Below are positions 8,148-16,657 of a stretch of DNA of 64,000 nucleotides, in pieces. The stretch comes from Ruminococcus sp. (GTDB taxonomy: Bacteria > Bacillota > Clostridia > Oscillospirales > Ruminococcaceae). The translations under genes and the position numbers were made by a program. The first letter of the stretch is position 1, and every line of letters begins with the position of its first letter. The notes under the pieces are model-generated. The model was not told where the DNA came from. It worked only from the letters and a program-made list of their open reading frames with translations, and did not search any database. The stretch lies in assembly GCA_021199305.1 (NCBI GenBank), contig JAJQIH010000025.1, positions 59,112 through 123,111 of the forward strand, in the 5' to 3' direction.

Positions 8148-8176
8148 ATTATACTACTAAAAACAAAAATTGACAA
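8148..8176 (-). promoter_or_regulatory. Promoter of the carboxyltransferase operon
   Basis: Read leftwards, TTGTCA (8176-8171), 17 bases, TATAAT (8153-8148), about 160 bases before the first gene. Confidence 0.7.
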
Positions 8177-8187
8177 GTTATAATGTA

Positions 8188-8556
8188 CTATTTTCCACAA
8201 CTTTTACATTTAGACAGAAAATCGCCGATTGAGTCCAGCGTTTTATAATTATTTTGCACAAAACCCAGCATCTGAAATTTACCAAGCTGAACATCTGAAA
8301 AGACTGCTTTGTCGATTCCGCTAAGCATCGCCTTAAATAAAATTGAACGAACTATTCCGTCAAACAAAATTAAATCCTGGTAGCTTTCTATGTAATCTAT
8401 GCTGACACTGTCACCTTCAAGATGGTAAAAGCCGTAGCCGTTTACCTCTCCTTTATCATACGACTCAACAACTAATGTCAGATCCTCGTCAAGTCCGAAC
8501 TTTGAAAGCTCTTCAAAATACTTTTCTCTGTCTTCTGCCACTTTGATTTCAAGCAT
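8188..8556 (-). CDS. GNAT-like small protein, function unknown
   Basis: A 122-residue soluble protein. The pattern of a strand-rich first half followed by LFDGIVRSILFKAMLSGIDKA and then QLGKFQMLGF resembles the acetyl-CoA-binding helix and final strands of a small GNAT fold, but no full motif A is clear. It ends CKSCGK with a CxxC pair. It starts 14 bases after the rluB stop with AAAGGG upstream and is probably co-transcribed with rluB, as the last gene of the long housekeeping run. Confidence 0.5.
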   Translation of the reverse strand: MLEIKVAEDREKYFEELSKFGLDEDLTLVVESYDKGEVNGYGFYHLEGDSVSIDYIESYQDLILFDGIVRSILFKAMLSGIDKAVFSDVQLGKFQMLGFVQNNYKTLDSIGDFLSKCKSCGK

Positions 8557-8570
8557 ATAATCACCCTTTG

Positions 8571-9302
8571 TTACTTCGATTTTGAAATTGCGGTTCTTAA
8601 AGCTCTTAGCTCTTCGCTTGTAAGCTCTCTGTAATCTCCTGGCTTCAGCATTCCAAGCTTTACAGGGCCTATAGCTGTTCTTTTAAGCCTTGCAACCTCA
8701 AGTCCTACAGCGTCGCACATTTTTCTTATCTGTCTGTTTCTTCCCTCTTTTATAACCATTTGCAAAACAACTCGGTTGCTTTCGCTTGTCAAAACGTTTA
8801 TAACGCACGGAAGCGTTTTCCGACCGTCTATAAGCACACCTTCGCTCATTTTAACAAGCTGTTCCTCAGAAACAGGCGGTCTTACAGTTACACGATAGGT
8901 TTTTGTGACGTGCTTTGACGGATGCATAATGTCGTTTGCAAATACTCCGTCATTTGTAAAGAGCAGCAGTCCTTCTGAATTTTTGTCGAGCCTTCCTACC
9001 GGATAAACCCTTTCAGGTACGCCCTTTACAAGCTCGGACACATTTTTGCGGTCAAGCTCGTCGCTCATTGTCGTTACATATCCACGAGGCTTGTTGAGCA
9101 TAATGTAATATAGCTGGCGTTTATGAGAAAGAGGAAGTCTTTCGCCGTCTATGCTTATATCCGACTTAAAATCAGCCTTGTCGCCAAGCTTACAAGGTCT
9201 TCCGTTTACCTTTACTCTCCCCTGAACTATAAGCTCCTCAGCTTTTCTTCTTGAGCAAAAGCCAGCCTCGGCTATAAGTTTTTGTATTCTTTGCTTTTCC
9301 AT
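8571..9302 (-). CDS. rluB: rRNA pseudouridine synthase (RsuA/RluB family)
   Basis: A 243-residue enzyme that isomerises uridine in ribosomal RNA, most likely 23S (RluB type). The N-terminal S4 RNA-binding domain (about 1-60) has the AGFCSRRKAEELI pattern. The catalytic domain follows with the active-site Asp in VGRLDKNSEGLLLFTNDG and the late motif EGRNRQIRKM. AGGAGA precedes the ATG. Linkage to scpAB and dac is common in clostridia. Confidence 0.93.
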   Translation of the reverse strand: MEKQRIQKLIAEAGFCSRRKAEELIVQGRVKVNGRPCKLGDKADFKSDISIDGERLPLSHKRQLYYIMLNKPRGYVTTMSDELDRKNVSELVKGVPERVYPVGRLDKNSEGLLLFTNDGVFANDIMHPSKHVTKTYRVTVRPPVSEEQLVKMSEGVLIDGRKTLPCVINVLTSESNRVVLQMVIKEGRNRQIRKMCDAVGLEVARLKRTAIGPVKLGMLKPGDYRELTSEELRALRTAISKSK

Positions 9303-9333
9303 ATTATCTCCTATGTAGCGACGGAAAAATCCG

Positions 9334-10467
9334 TCAGAATATATTTTTAAAAAACAGCTCTATCCTGTCAAGAAGTCCAAGCTCTTCATCATCCTGCTTT
9401 ACGCCTGACACGGCGGTAATTGGCGAAGTGGCAATTACTTCACCGTTTATCATAAACCTTACCTCGCCTACAATATCGCCCTTATCAATCGGCGAATAGT
9501 AAAAAGGCTGGATGACTATAACTTCTCTGACATTATCTGTGTCGCCCGAAAAAATTGACCTTGTAACGCTTTCACACTCAGCTTTGAAAAAGCTCTTTTC
9601 GCCGCCTACAATCGGCAGCTTAAAGCTGTTAGCAGAAGGGGTAAGGGTTACCGACTTGTAGCTTGAAAAGCAGGAATCAAATAGAGCGGTATGGTCGTTC
9701 CAGTCGTCAGGCGCATTAAGAGTTACGCATATAAGCGTAGCGCCGTTTCTCTCGCAGGCTGAAACAAGGCATCGTCTTGCCTTATCGGTAAAGCCAGTTT
9801 TTCCGCCTATTATTCCGTCACAATAGTCAAACAGCTTGTTGGTGTTGGTAATTACGTTTGAATTGCCGTCGCCAAAGTCAACGTTCATTGTCCTCGTAGA
9901 AATTATTTCCCTGAAGGTTTCGTTTTCAAGCGCCGCTTTCATCAAAACCGCCATATCATAAGCTGTGGAATAATGCTCATCAGTATAGTCGTCAAGTCCT
10001 GACGGGGTAACAAAATGAGTGTTTTTAAGTCCTAATTGCCCAGCTCTCACATTCATAAGCTCTACAAAGCTTTCAACGCTGCCTGAAATTCTGACAGCGG
10101 CGGCGTTTGCAGCGTCGTTACCGCTTGCAAGCATCATACCATAGCAGAGCTTTCTAAGCGTAACCTTATAGCCTTCCTTCAAACCCATTGACGAGCCTTC
10201 AACCTGTATGGCTTCAGCGTCAACTACAAACTCTTCGTCAAGGCTATCCTGCTCAAGAGCGATTAAAACAGTCATTATCTTTGTGGTTGATGCCATCGGG
10301 AGCTTTTCGCTTTCGTTTTTACCGTATATAATTTCTCCGGTATCAGCATCAATTACAATAGCAGACTGAGCTGAAACGCCGACAGCCTCAACATTTAAGC
10401 AAAAGCCAGCAGAACCTGTCAGCATTAAAGCTAATAAGGCAGTTATTACTTTAAACTTCATCTTCAT
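9334..10467 (-). CDS. dacF: D-alanyl-D-alanine carboxypeptidase (PBP5/DacF type)
   Basis: A secreted or membrane-attached serine carboxypeptidase that trims peptidoglycan pentapeptides. An N-terminal signal peptide ends near GFCLNVEA. The S11 motifs are all present: Ser60-Thr-Thr-Lys63 in MASTTK, SGN in MLASGNDAANA, and KTG in IGGKTGFT. A C-terminal beta domain and an amphipathic end (LLDRIELFFKNIF) fit membrane anchoring. I prefer the ATG at 10467 (AAAGGA about 10 bases upstream) over the one at 10476, which overlaps that site. Next to ytfJ, as in spore formers; sporulation role is inferred. Confidence 0.93.
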   Translation of the reverse strand: MKMKFKVITALLALMLTGSAGFCLNVEAVGVSAQSAIVIDADTGEIIYGKNESEKLPMASTTKIMTVLIALEQDSLDEEFVVDAEAIQVEGSSMGLKEGYKVTLRKLCYGMMLASGNDAANAAAVRISGSVESFVELMNVRAGQLGLKNTHFVTPSGLDDYTDEHYSTAYDMAVLMKAALENETFREIISTRTMNVDFGDGNSNVITNTNKLFDYCDGIIGGKTGFTDKARRCLVSACERNGATLICVTLNAPDDWNDHTALFDSCFSSYKSVTLTPSANSFKLPIVGGEKSFFKAECESVTRSIFSGDTDNVREVIVIQPFYYSPIDKGDIVGEVRFMINGEVIATSPITAVSGVKQDDEELGLLDRIELFFKNIF

Positions 10468-10522
10468 AGCGCACACATCCTTTTTAATTTAATATGCGCT
10501 CGAGGAATTGAAATATAAGCTG

Positions 10523-10897
10523 TTAATTTTCGCCTTTTTTGTTGATCATATCGGTGATTTTGTCAATGACATCAGGCACCATATTGACAATAGCATTAGA
10601 GCTGCTTTGATTAACAGTCATCTGCAACAGCTTGACATCGTCACCTGTAATTGTAATAAAGGCAATCGGGTCAATCTTGACTCCGCCGCCTGTTCCGCCG
10701 CCAAACTGATCCTTTGGATTCTTAGTTGGCAAATCAGAACCGCCTGTTGCGAAACCAATTTTTACAGCTGAAATAGGTATGATCGTAGTGTTGCCGACTA
10801 CAATCGGCTTTCCTACAACCGTTTCACCGTCAGCAATCTGACGCAGCTTTTGCATTGCAACGTCAACCAAGTTTTCAAGCTTTTTCTCACTGCTCAT
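10523..10897 (-). CDS. ytfJ: Sporulation protein YtfJ/GerW family
   Basis: A 124-residue protein of the GerW/YtfJ family. It shows the typical VGKPIVVGNTTIIPISAVKIGF and a Gly-rich FGGGTGGG stretch followed by a final beta region. In Bacillus it is a forespore protein needed for normal germination; related genes persist in some non-spore-formers, so its presence does not prove sporulation. It overlaps the upstream DUF2953 gene by 11 bases, as in the Bacillus ytfI-ytfJ pair. Confidence 0.9.
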   Translation of the reverse strand: MSSEKKLENLVDVAMQKLRQIADGETVVGKPIVVGNTTIIPISAVKIGFATGGSDLPTKNPKDQFGGGTGGGVKIDPIAFITITGDDVKLLQMTVNQSSSNAIVNMVPDVIDKITDMINKKGEN

Positions 10898-11777
10898 TTT
10901 TTAACAACTCCTTGTCTTGTTTTTTATCGGTTGAATTTTTGCTTCTTTCGGATAAATATATCTTCAGCATTTTTGCGCCGTAGCAAAGTAAAATGCCGAG
11001 AATTGTACTTACTCTTATATATACGTTTCCCGAAAGCTTAACCTCAAGCTTCTTTTCGGTAAATTCAGTGTTTAAATCGCAGCTTTTGATTTTGATAGAA
11101 AAAATCATACACAAAAACGCAAGTGACTGGTAAAACGCCATATTGGCATAGCCGTAATTTACCGCAGCCTTATATGGGTCTTCATTTCCGAGCATTATGT
11201 CAATCTCAGTATTGTAAAAGCGGATTTTTTTAAGCAGTCGCCTTAGCGTTTTCCAGGTAAGCGGAGCATAAGGCTTTATCATATTCCACTTCTCTTTAAT
11301 CTGGCTGAGCTTTCCCTGCTTCTTTGGCTTTTTGGATTTCTTTGGCTTTGGAGTTTTATTTGTCTTTTTGCGTTCCTTAATTGAAGCCTTTTTTACAGAT
11401 TCGTTATAAAGCTCTTTTTGCTCGGAAATTTCCTTTTCAAGCTCAATTATCTTCTGCTCGGTTTCCTCTTCGCTGAAATCGTTTATTTCATCTATTATAT
11501 CTTTTTTTGGCGGTTCTTTTTTCTTGACAGGCTTTTTAGAAGTCTTCTTTTTTGTCACTTTCTTTTCTTTTTTTGCAAGCTTTTTTGCTTTAGCTTTTTT
11601 ACGCTTTTCACTTTCAGGGTTCTCATAAAGTGTAAAGAAAAAATACTTGACAATAACAGAAGCTTTGTTTTTTGCTGTTGACTCAAAGCTATAAGAAATT
11701 CTTACCGAGAATCGCAATAATGCGTAAATGACGACAATTATTCCGATAATTATGCACAGCGCTAAAATTGCCATCAT
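10887..11777 (-). CDS. ytfI: DUF2953 membrane protein (YtfI-like)
   Basis: A 296-residue protein with an N-terminal membrane helix (about 2-22), a long Lys/Glu-rich and probably coiled-coil middle (about 55-155), and a DUF2953 C-terminal region with KIRFYNTEIDIMLGNEDPYKAA and a second hydrophobic patch. In Bacillus the partner of YtfJ has this domain; the molecular role is unknown. AAGGAG lies directly before two adjacent ATG codons, so the exact start (11777 or 11774) is uncertain. Cotranscribed with ytfJ. Confidence 0.8.
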   Translation of the reverse strand: MMAILALCIIIGIIVVIYALLRFSVRISYSFESTAKNKASVIVKYFFFTLYENPESEKRKKAKAKKLAKKEKKVTKKKTSKKPVKKKEPPKKDIIDEINDFSEEETEQKIIELEKEISEQKELYNESVKKASIKERKKTNKTPKPKKSKKPKKQGKLSQIKEKWNMIKPYAPLTWKTLRRLLKKIRFYNTEIDIMLGNEDPYKAAVNYGYANMAFYQSLAFLCMIFSIKIKSCDLNTEFTEKKLEVKLSGNVYIRVSTILGILLCYGAKMLKIYLSERSKNSTDKKQDKELLKNEQ

Positions 11778-11824
11778 CTCCTTAGCTTGATTTTACAATG
11801 TCATTTTTGACAAACCACGTGAGT

Positions 11825-12394
11825 TTAATCCTCTGTGGTTTCGCCTTCTTCAGTTATATCGTCGTCGAAGGATATTTGCTGCTCCTGATCTGGAAGAGGC
11901 GGCAGCTCGGAAAGGGACGAAATCTGAAAGGTTCTCAAAAAGCCGTTTGTCGTTTTGTAGGCTATCGGTCTGCCCGGAACGTCGATTCTGCCTGCTTCCT
12001 CTAAAAGGCCCTTTTCAACAAGCGAGTTTACAACGCTTGAAGAATCAACTCCTCTGACATTTTCTACAAAGCCTTTGGTTACAGGCTGATTGTAGGCAAC
12101 TATTGTCAGAACCTCAAACGCCGCCTGAGAAAGAGTAGCGTTTTTCTTTTCTTCAAGAGCTTCCTTGATATAAGGTGCGTACTCTCGCCTTGCAGAAAAC
12201 TGATAAGAGTCGCCAAGCTCTAAAATTTCAAGCGAGCTTGAAATATTTAAGTATCTTTCTCTTAGCAGCACAACAAGCTTGTCCAGACTTTGTTCATCAA
12301 CATCTATAATATTACACAGCGTTTGCTTTGAAACGGGGTCTCCGCTTGCAAACAAAACAGCTTCTAAAACCGAAATCTTTTCGTCAACCAGCAT
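11825..12394 (-). CDS. scpB: Segregation and condensation protein B
   Basis: A 189-residue ScpB, the paired winged-helix partner of kleisin ScpA in the SMC condensin complex that compacts chromosomes. It shows the family pattern EAVLFASGDPV near the start and LTIVAYNQPVTKGFVENVRGVDS in the middle, then GRPIAYKTTNGFLRTF. One base separates it from the scpA stop; AAGGAG lies inside scpA. The acidic tail is typical. Confidence 0.96.
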   Translation of the reverse strand: MLVDEKISVLEAVLFASGDPVSKQTLCNIIDVDEQSLDKLVVLLRERYLNISSSLEILELGDSYQFSARREYAPYIKEALEEKKNATLSQAAFEVLTIVAYNQPVTKGFVENVRGVDSSSVVNSLVEKGLLEEAGRIDVPGRPIAYKTTNGFLRTFQISSLSELPPLPDQEQQISFDDDITEEGETTED

Positions 12395-12395
12395 T

Positions 12396-13127
12396 TTATA
12401 CTTCTCCTTCAGCCGCTTTTCGTTTTGAATGTTCTCTGTTAAAGGTCATTTCCGTATTGTCGTCGTTAAGCCAGATTCTTCCCGACTTTGTAAGCTCTAA
12501 AATTGCAAGAAATGTAGCTATGCGCTCGCTCTTATCGGTCATAGAATCAAAAACTGCGCTCATTGTACATTTACCAGTTATGTAAAGCTTTTTGAGAACA
12601 AAAATAATCTTTGAGGTTACCGACACAATCTTCTTTGAAACGATAGGCTTGAATACCGCTGTATTGTCAGTACCGCTTTCATCACGACGAACCTCCAGAG
12701 CAATATATGTGTCAAGCAGAATTTCCTTATCGTGAAGCTTTTTATACGTCTTGTCGACGGGCAGCTTTGTTGGCGGGCGTACATAAATCTCGCCATAAGC
12801 ACATTTGTCCTGCAAAAGCTTTGCTGCACGCTTACACATTGAATATTCAATCAGCCTGCCCTCAAGCTCCTTTTTCAGCTCCTGCGATTCGTTTGGTTTT
12901 GGAAGAAGCGAAACGGTTTTTATGTAGATAAGTCTTGCTGCCATTTCTAAAAATTCTCCAGCAGCTTCAAAATCCTGCTCCTTCAGGCCCTCAATATAAT
13001 CTAAATACTGCTCCAAAAGAAGCGAGATTTCTATATCGTAAATGTTAAGCTTGTGCTTTTGTATTAAGTGAAGCAAAAGGTCAAGTGGCCCCTCAAACGC
13101 TTCGAGCTTAAACGAAATTGAACTCAT
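12396..13127 (-). CDS. scpA: Segregation and condensation protein A
   Basis: A 243-residue kleisin linking SMC heads and ScpB. The N-terminal family signature FEGPLDLLLHLIQKHKLNIYD is followed by the SMC-neck-binding helices, and the C-terminal winged helix is around FLAILELTKSGRIWL. CGGAGA precedes the ATG. Ordered after a site-2 protease gene and before scpB, as in many Firmicutes. Confidence 0.96.
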   Translation of the reverse strand: MSSISFKLEAFEGPLDLLLHLIQKHKLNIYDIEISLLLEQYLDYIEGLKEQDFEAAGEFLEMAARLIYIKTVSLLPKPNESQELKKELEGRLIEYSMCKRAAKLLQDKCAYGEIYVRPPTKLPVDKTYKKLHDKEILLDTYIALEVRRDESGTDNTAVFKPIVSKKIVSVTSKIIFVLKKLYITGKCTMSAVFDSMTDKSERIATFLAILELTKSGRIWLNDDNTEMTFNREHSKRKAAEGEV

Positions 13128-13147
13128 ATAAAAATATTCTCCGTTTA

Positions 13148-13795
13148 CTAAAAAATCAAGTCAACCCAGCGAGATAAAAATTCAATGCATTTGTATAAAA
13201 TGTTGCCTAACCAATTAAGGGGAGTATCCAGAACGCCAAATAGAATAAGCACCATAAAGCCTATACTTATATACATCTGATACTGCTGAATCTTCCATTG
13301 ATATTTAAGCGGTAAAAAGACAGTCAGCACTCTTGAGCCGTCAAGCGGCGGAATAGGTATAAGATTAAATACTGCAAGCATCAGATTTATCATTACAAAA
13401 TAGCTTATAATGTACAAGACGTAGTAAAGGGTCTGGGTCAGTACACCGCCAGCAACATAATATACAATCTTGTAAATAACACGCGCTATGTATGCGACGA
13501 TTATATTTGACGCCGGTCCTGCGAGTGCTGTTATAATAGTTCCTGACTTTATATGCTTGAACCTGTTAGGATTAATTGGTACCGGCTTTGCCCAGCCGAA
13601 GCCTGCAAGCAAAAGACAAATTGCTCCTATCGGGTCGATATGTGAAATTGGATTGAGGGTTAATCTACCAGCATTTTCAGCGGTTCTGTCGCCTAATTTT
13701 TTTGCAGCATATGCGTGAGCAAACTCATGAACAGGCAGCACCATAAATATGATTAAGATTCTTGTTCCGTATTTCAAAATAGTTTCAACAGTCAT
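13148..13795 (-). CDS. Site-2 protease family (M50) zinc metalloprotease
   Basis: A membrane metalloprotease of about 215 residues. The zinc motif His23-Glu24-x-x-His27 (HEFAHA) is in the first membrane helix and the third-ligand motif is NLIPIPPLDGSR. It has about five to six hydrophobic segments and no PDZ or CBS domain, so it belongs to the small YwhC-like group. I chose the ATG at 13795 because GGAGG lies 9 bases upstream; the longer frame would begin at a TTG at 13804. First gene of the scpA-scpB run. Substrate unknown. Confidence 0.92.
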   Translation of the reverse strand: MTVETILKYGTRILIIFMVLPVHEFAHAYAAKKLGDRTAENAGRLTLNPISHIDPIGAICLLLAGFGWAKPVPINPNRFKHIKSGTIITALAGPASNIIVAYIARVIYKIVYYVAGGVLTQTLYYVLYIISYFVMINLMLAVFNLIPIPPLDGSRVLTVFLPLKYQWKIQQYQMYISIGFMVLILFGVLDTPLNWLGNILYKCIEFLSRWVDLIF

Positions 13796-13834
13796 AGTTG
13801 TCAACCTCCGTTCAACAAAAAGCTGTTACTCTAA

Positions 13835-13863
13835 ATTGTACCACAACTAAAATGAAATTACAA
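13835..13863 (-). promoter_or_regulatory. Promoter of the site-2 protease-scpA-scpB operon
   Basis: Read leftwards, TTGTAA (13863-13858), 17 bases, TACAAT (13840-13835), 40 bases before the protease start. Confidence 0.7.
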
Positions 13864-13929
13864 GCATAACTGTGCCGAAAAATGTTATAAAATTCTCGCT
13901 TTTAATTTCCTGTTTTATTCCCCTTTTGC

Positions 13930-13958
13930 TTGACAACTATAAAAATAAATGCTTAAAT
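13930..13958 (+). promoter_or_regulatory. Promoter of hpt
   Basis: TTGACA (13930-13935), 17 bases, TTAAAT (13953-13958). It lies inside the apparent N-terminal extension of the hpt reading frame, which supports the later start codon. Confidence 0.6.
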
Positions 13959-13991
13959 AGAGTTACGGGAAAATCAAGCGGAGGGATGACT

Positions 13992-14540
13992 ATGAAAATA
14001 ACTGACGAGAGCTTATTTCAAAGCAAAATAAAGGGCGTTTTAATAACAGAAGACGAAATAAAAGCAAAAATCTCACAGGTGGCAAAGGAAATAAATGAGC
14101 GTTTCGCTTCAAAGCCGCTTTTGCTGATAAGCATTCTGAAGGGATCGTTTGTATTTCTTTCAGACCTTATGCGGGAAATTAAAATCCCCTGCGAGGTAGC
14201 GTTTATGGCGGCAAAAAGTTACTTTGATGAAACCTCGCCCCGTGAAAGCGTTCAAATAACGCTTGACATTGACAGAGATATAAGCGAATACAATGTAATA
14301 ATTGTAGAGGACATAATAGATACAGGCAGAACGCTTAAAGAGATTGTTAAAATTCTTGAGAGAAGAAAGCCTTTGAGTTTGAGCGTTATTACACTTCTTG
14401 ACAAGCCTAGCAGACGACTTACAGACTTTAATGCAGATTGCTCTCTGTTTACGATTGAAGACAGGTTTGTAATTGGCTACGGATTAGATTACGGGGAGTA
14501 TTACAGAAATCTTCCCTACATAGCAGAGCTTAGCGAATAG
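13992..14540 (+). CDS. hpt: Hypoxanthine phosphoribosyltransferase
   Basis: A 182-residue purine salvage enzyme converting hypoxanthine or guanine plus PRPP to IMP or GMP. The PRPP motif IIVEDIIDTGRTL and the early ISILKGSFVFLSDLMR region identify it. The open frame extends back to 13872, but GGAGGG at 13980-13985 is 6 bases before the ATG at 13992 and a promoter lies within the extension, so the shorter start is chosen. Single-gene unit with its own terminator. Confidence 0.95.
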   Translation: MKITDESLFQSKIKGVLITEDEIKAKISQVAKEINERFASKPLLLISILKGSFVFLSDLMREIKIPCEVAFMAAKSYFDETSPRESVQITLDIDRDISEYNVIIVEDIIDTGRTLKEIVKILERRKPLSLSVITLLDKPSRRLTDFNADCSLFTIEDRFVIGYGLDYGEYYRNLPYIAELSE

Positions 14541-14551
14541 GACACAAAAAT

Positions 14552-14584
14552 CAAGCGATATCCAAAATCAGTGGGTATCGCTTG
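14552..14584. terminator. Bidirectional terminator between hpt and the diguanylate cyclase
   Basis: CAAGCGATATCC (14552-14563) pairs with GGGTATCGCTTG (14573-14584), nearly perfect; T-rich on both sides (TATCTTTTAT on plus, ATTTTTG on minus). It separates two convergent genes. Confidence 0.8.
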
Positions 14585-14590
14585 TATCTT

Positions 14591-16498
14591 TTATCTACGT
14601 TCTTCTTTTCGGCTTCGCTTATTTTCGTACATTCTGTCGTCCGCAATCTTCAGCATATCCTGATAGCCTAGCGTTCCGTCAAACTTACAGTAACCCAGCG
14701 AATAGCTTACCTTTACGGTTATATCTTCGTCAAGCTGAGCTGTGCTGTTGTCCTGACGGGATCTGAGGTCGCTTATACTGCTCATAAGCTCCTCATCGCT
14801 GTCAAAGCCGTAAAGAATAAGAACGAACTCATCTCCGCCCTGTCTTGAAACAATACTCTGTCCTTCTGCGGAGCTTAAAACCCTGGCGATTTTTCTCAGG
14901 TAAATATCGCCGTTGTCATGGCCGTATTCGTCGTTGATTTTCTTTAAACCGTCAGCGTCTACCATAACGACTGCGCTATGCTTCATAATCTGCGGGTAAG
15001 CAAGCATTTCTGAAAGTCTGCTTTCAAGACCACGTCTGTTGTAAAGACCCGTCAATGCGTCGATATCTCTTTCGGATTCGACCTGTATTCTCTTGCGTGT
15101 TTCCTGAGTTACATCTAAGACAACGCCTAAAACTCCGCCGTTTTCGTCAACTATTTCTTCAAGCTTTATATACTTGTTGGTTTTGCCCTCAAGGCAATAA
15201 ACTCTTTCATCGGTAGCATTGCTGCGAAGCTTGTCGATATATTTCTGGAAAAGCTTGTAGTCGTTAAAGACTTCCCTTAGTTCTTTTGTATCAAGCGATA
15301 AAATATCAGGAACGTGGTCGGTGTAACGAACCTTTTTCATCTTGGTATTATATTCGTAAACACCTATACTCAGATTCGTCTGATTTAATACGTAAGAGAT
15401 TTTTTCGGTATTCTTCAGAAGGCTGTTAATCATAAAATGAATATGTTCGCAAAGCTCGGAAAACTCAATGCTGCTGTTTGAATTTATTTCTTCGTTCAGA
15501 TTGCCGTCCGCTATCTTCTGAAGCTTATCGTTGACGTAATTGATTTCCTTGATTACATACTTATTTATATGTCTTGAAATTGCAATAATAAGCACTAATG
15601 CAACAATAATAAGACCGCCGATAAGAGCTATAACAGCGTTCGGAATGCTGTGGTAAAGCGTTGTATCAGAAATTACTCGACCAACCAGCGTTCCATCTAC
15701 TTCTGTAAATATACAATATGAAGGAACTCCGTTTATAACAGCGTGGAAGCCATCTCCGCTACTTTCTATCCTGTCTAAATCGAAGCCTAAAACTTTCATC
15801 TTGACATCGATACAATCGGAATCTGTAGAACCGATTATAGTTTTGCTCTCTTTATCGATAGCGTATAACTCCGCGCCGACATCGGTTGTCAGAAGCGAGA
15901 AAATATACGAAATTTCATTATGATCTGTAAGCGACAAAACGCTGTCCGGCGAAATTCCAATCTGAAAGATATAATTGCCACTTGTGCTCCAGACAGCAGA
16001 ATATTGCATCACCTTTCCTTCGGCGGTATTAGGCGTAATATCCTGAACTAGAGAGAGAGTTTTATCCTCAAGCATTGGCTTGAAAAATTCCATTTGCTCA
16101 CCAGAATCAAAGGTATAGCCATAATACTCAGGATGAGTTCCGGAAACTATACAACCTGTTTCATCAAAAATGTGTATCTCGTCAACCTCGACAAGCTCAG
16201 CAATTTTTTTAAGCTCGTCGACGTCGTCAAGCGCATCGGGGTTTTCAAGAAGCATATAGTCTACAGCTTTTGCATTTGTCATACAGGTTTCGCTGTACTC
16301 CTCTTCTACCTCGTCAATCTCAGCCTGATTGTCCTCTAAAATTTTTTCGACCTGTTCAAAGATAACCTGAGAGGTTTCTTTAGCCTGAGTCTGAGCGTTT
16401 AAAATATGTAAAGTAAATACAACCAGAAAAATAGCGACAACAAGTATTATAGTAAGACGTAACAGATATCCAATTGTCATTTTCTTTAACGTCTGCAT
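14591..16498 (-). CDS. Membrane sensor diguanylate cyclase (Cache-GGDEF)
   Basis: A 635-residue sensor making cyclic di-GMP. A membrane helix (about 10-30), an extracellular Cache-like ligand domain (about 40-285), a second helix (about 288-310), a HAMP-like segment, a PAS-like region (about 365-470) and a GGDEF domain (about 475-632) follow in order. The active-site motif is intact at Gly554-Phe558 (RQGGDEF). No RxxD inhibitory site is visible about five residues ahead, so product inhibition may be absent. No EAL partner is adjacent. Single-gene unit with its own promoter. Confidence 0.93.
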   Translation of the reverse strand: MQTLKKMTIGYLLRLTIILVVAIFLVVFTLHILNAQTQAKETSQVIFEQVEKILEDNQAEIDEVEEEYSETCMTNAKAVDYMLLENPDALDDVDELKKIAELVEVDEIHIFDETGCIVSGTHPEYYGYTFDSGEQMEFFKPMLEDKTLSLVQDITPNTAEGKVMQYSAVWSTSGNYIFQIGISPDSVLSLTDHNEISYIFSLLTTDVGAELYAIDKESKTIIGSTDSDCIDVKMKVLGFDLDRIESSGDGFHAVINGVPSYCIFTEVDGTLVGRVISDTTLYHSIPNAVIALIGGLIIVALVLIIAISRHINKYVIKEINYVNDKLQKIADGNLNEEINSNSSIEFSELCEHIHFMINSLLKNTEKISYVLNQTNLSIGVYEYNTKMKKVRYTDHVPDILSLDTKELREVFNDYKLFQKYIDKLRSNATDERVYCLEGKTNKYIKLEEIVDENGGVLGVVLDVTQETRKRIQVESERDIDALTGLYNRRGLESRLSEMLAYPQIMKHSAVVMVDADGLKKINDEYGHDNGDIYLRKIARVLSSAEGQSIVSRQGGDEFVLILYGFDSDEELMSSISDLRSRQDNSTAQLDEDITVKVSYSLGYCKFDGTLGYQDMLKIADDRMYENKRSRKEERR

Positions 16499-16549
16499 GA
16501 AAATCCTTCTTTCAAAAATGCAACCAATAGTTAATTTGCATTAACTTTC

Positions 16550-16578
16550 ATTATACACTACTTTTTGAAATCTTGCAA
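16550..16578 (-). promoter_or_regulatory. Promoter of the diguanylate cyclase gene
   Basis: Read leftwards, TTGCAA (16578-16573), 17 bases, TATAAT (16555-16550), 52 bases before the ATG. Confidence 0.75.
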
Positions 16579-16619
16579 CACCTATTTCGGAATTTTTTAG
16601 AGCTATCAGCACAAAAATG

Positions 16620-16649
16620 AACCCACTGAGAGAAATTTTCCAGTGGGTT
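16620..16649 (-). terminator. Terminator after the dockerin protein gene
   Basis: AACCCACTG (16620-16628) and CAGTGGGTT (16641-16649) form nine perfect pairs with a 12-base loop; the minus strand continues CATTTTTG. Confidence 0.8.
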
Positions 16650-16657
16650 TTGCTGAT

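Noticed and set aside
11418..11681. Phe/Leu-rich rightward frame opposite the DUF2953 gene
   Set aside because: It is the antisense of a lysine-rich coding stretch; no ribosome site.
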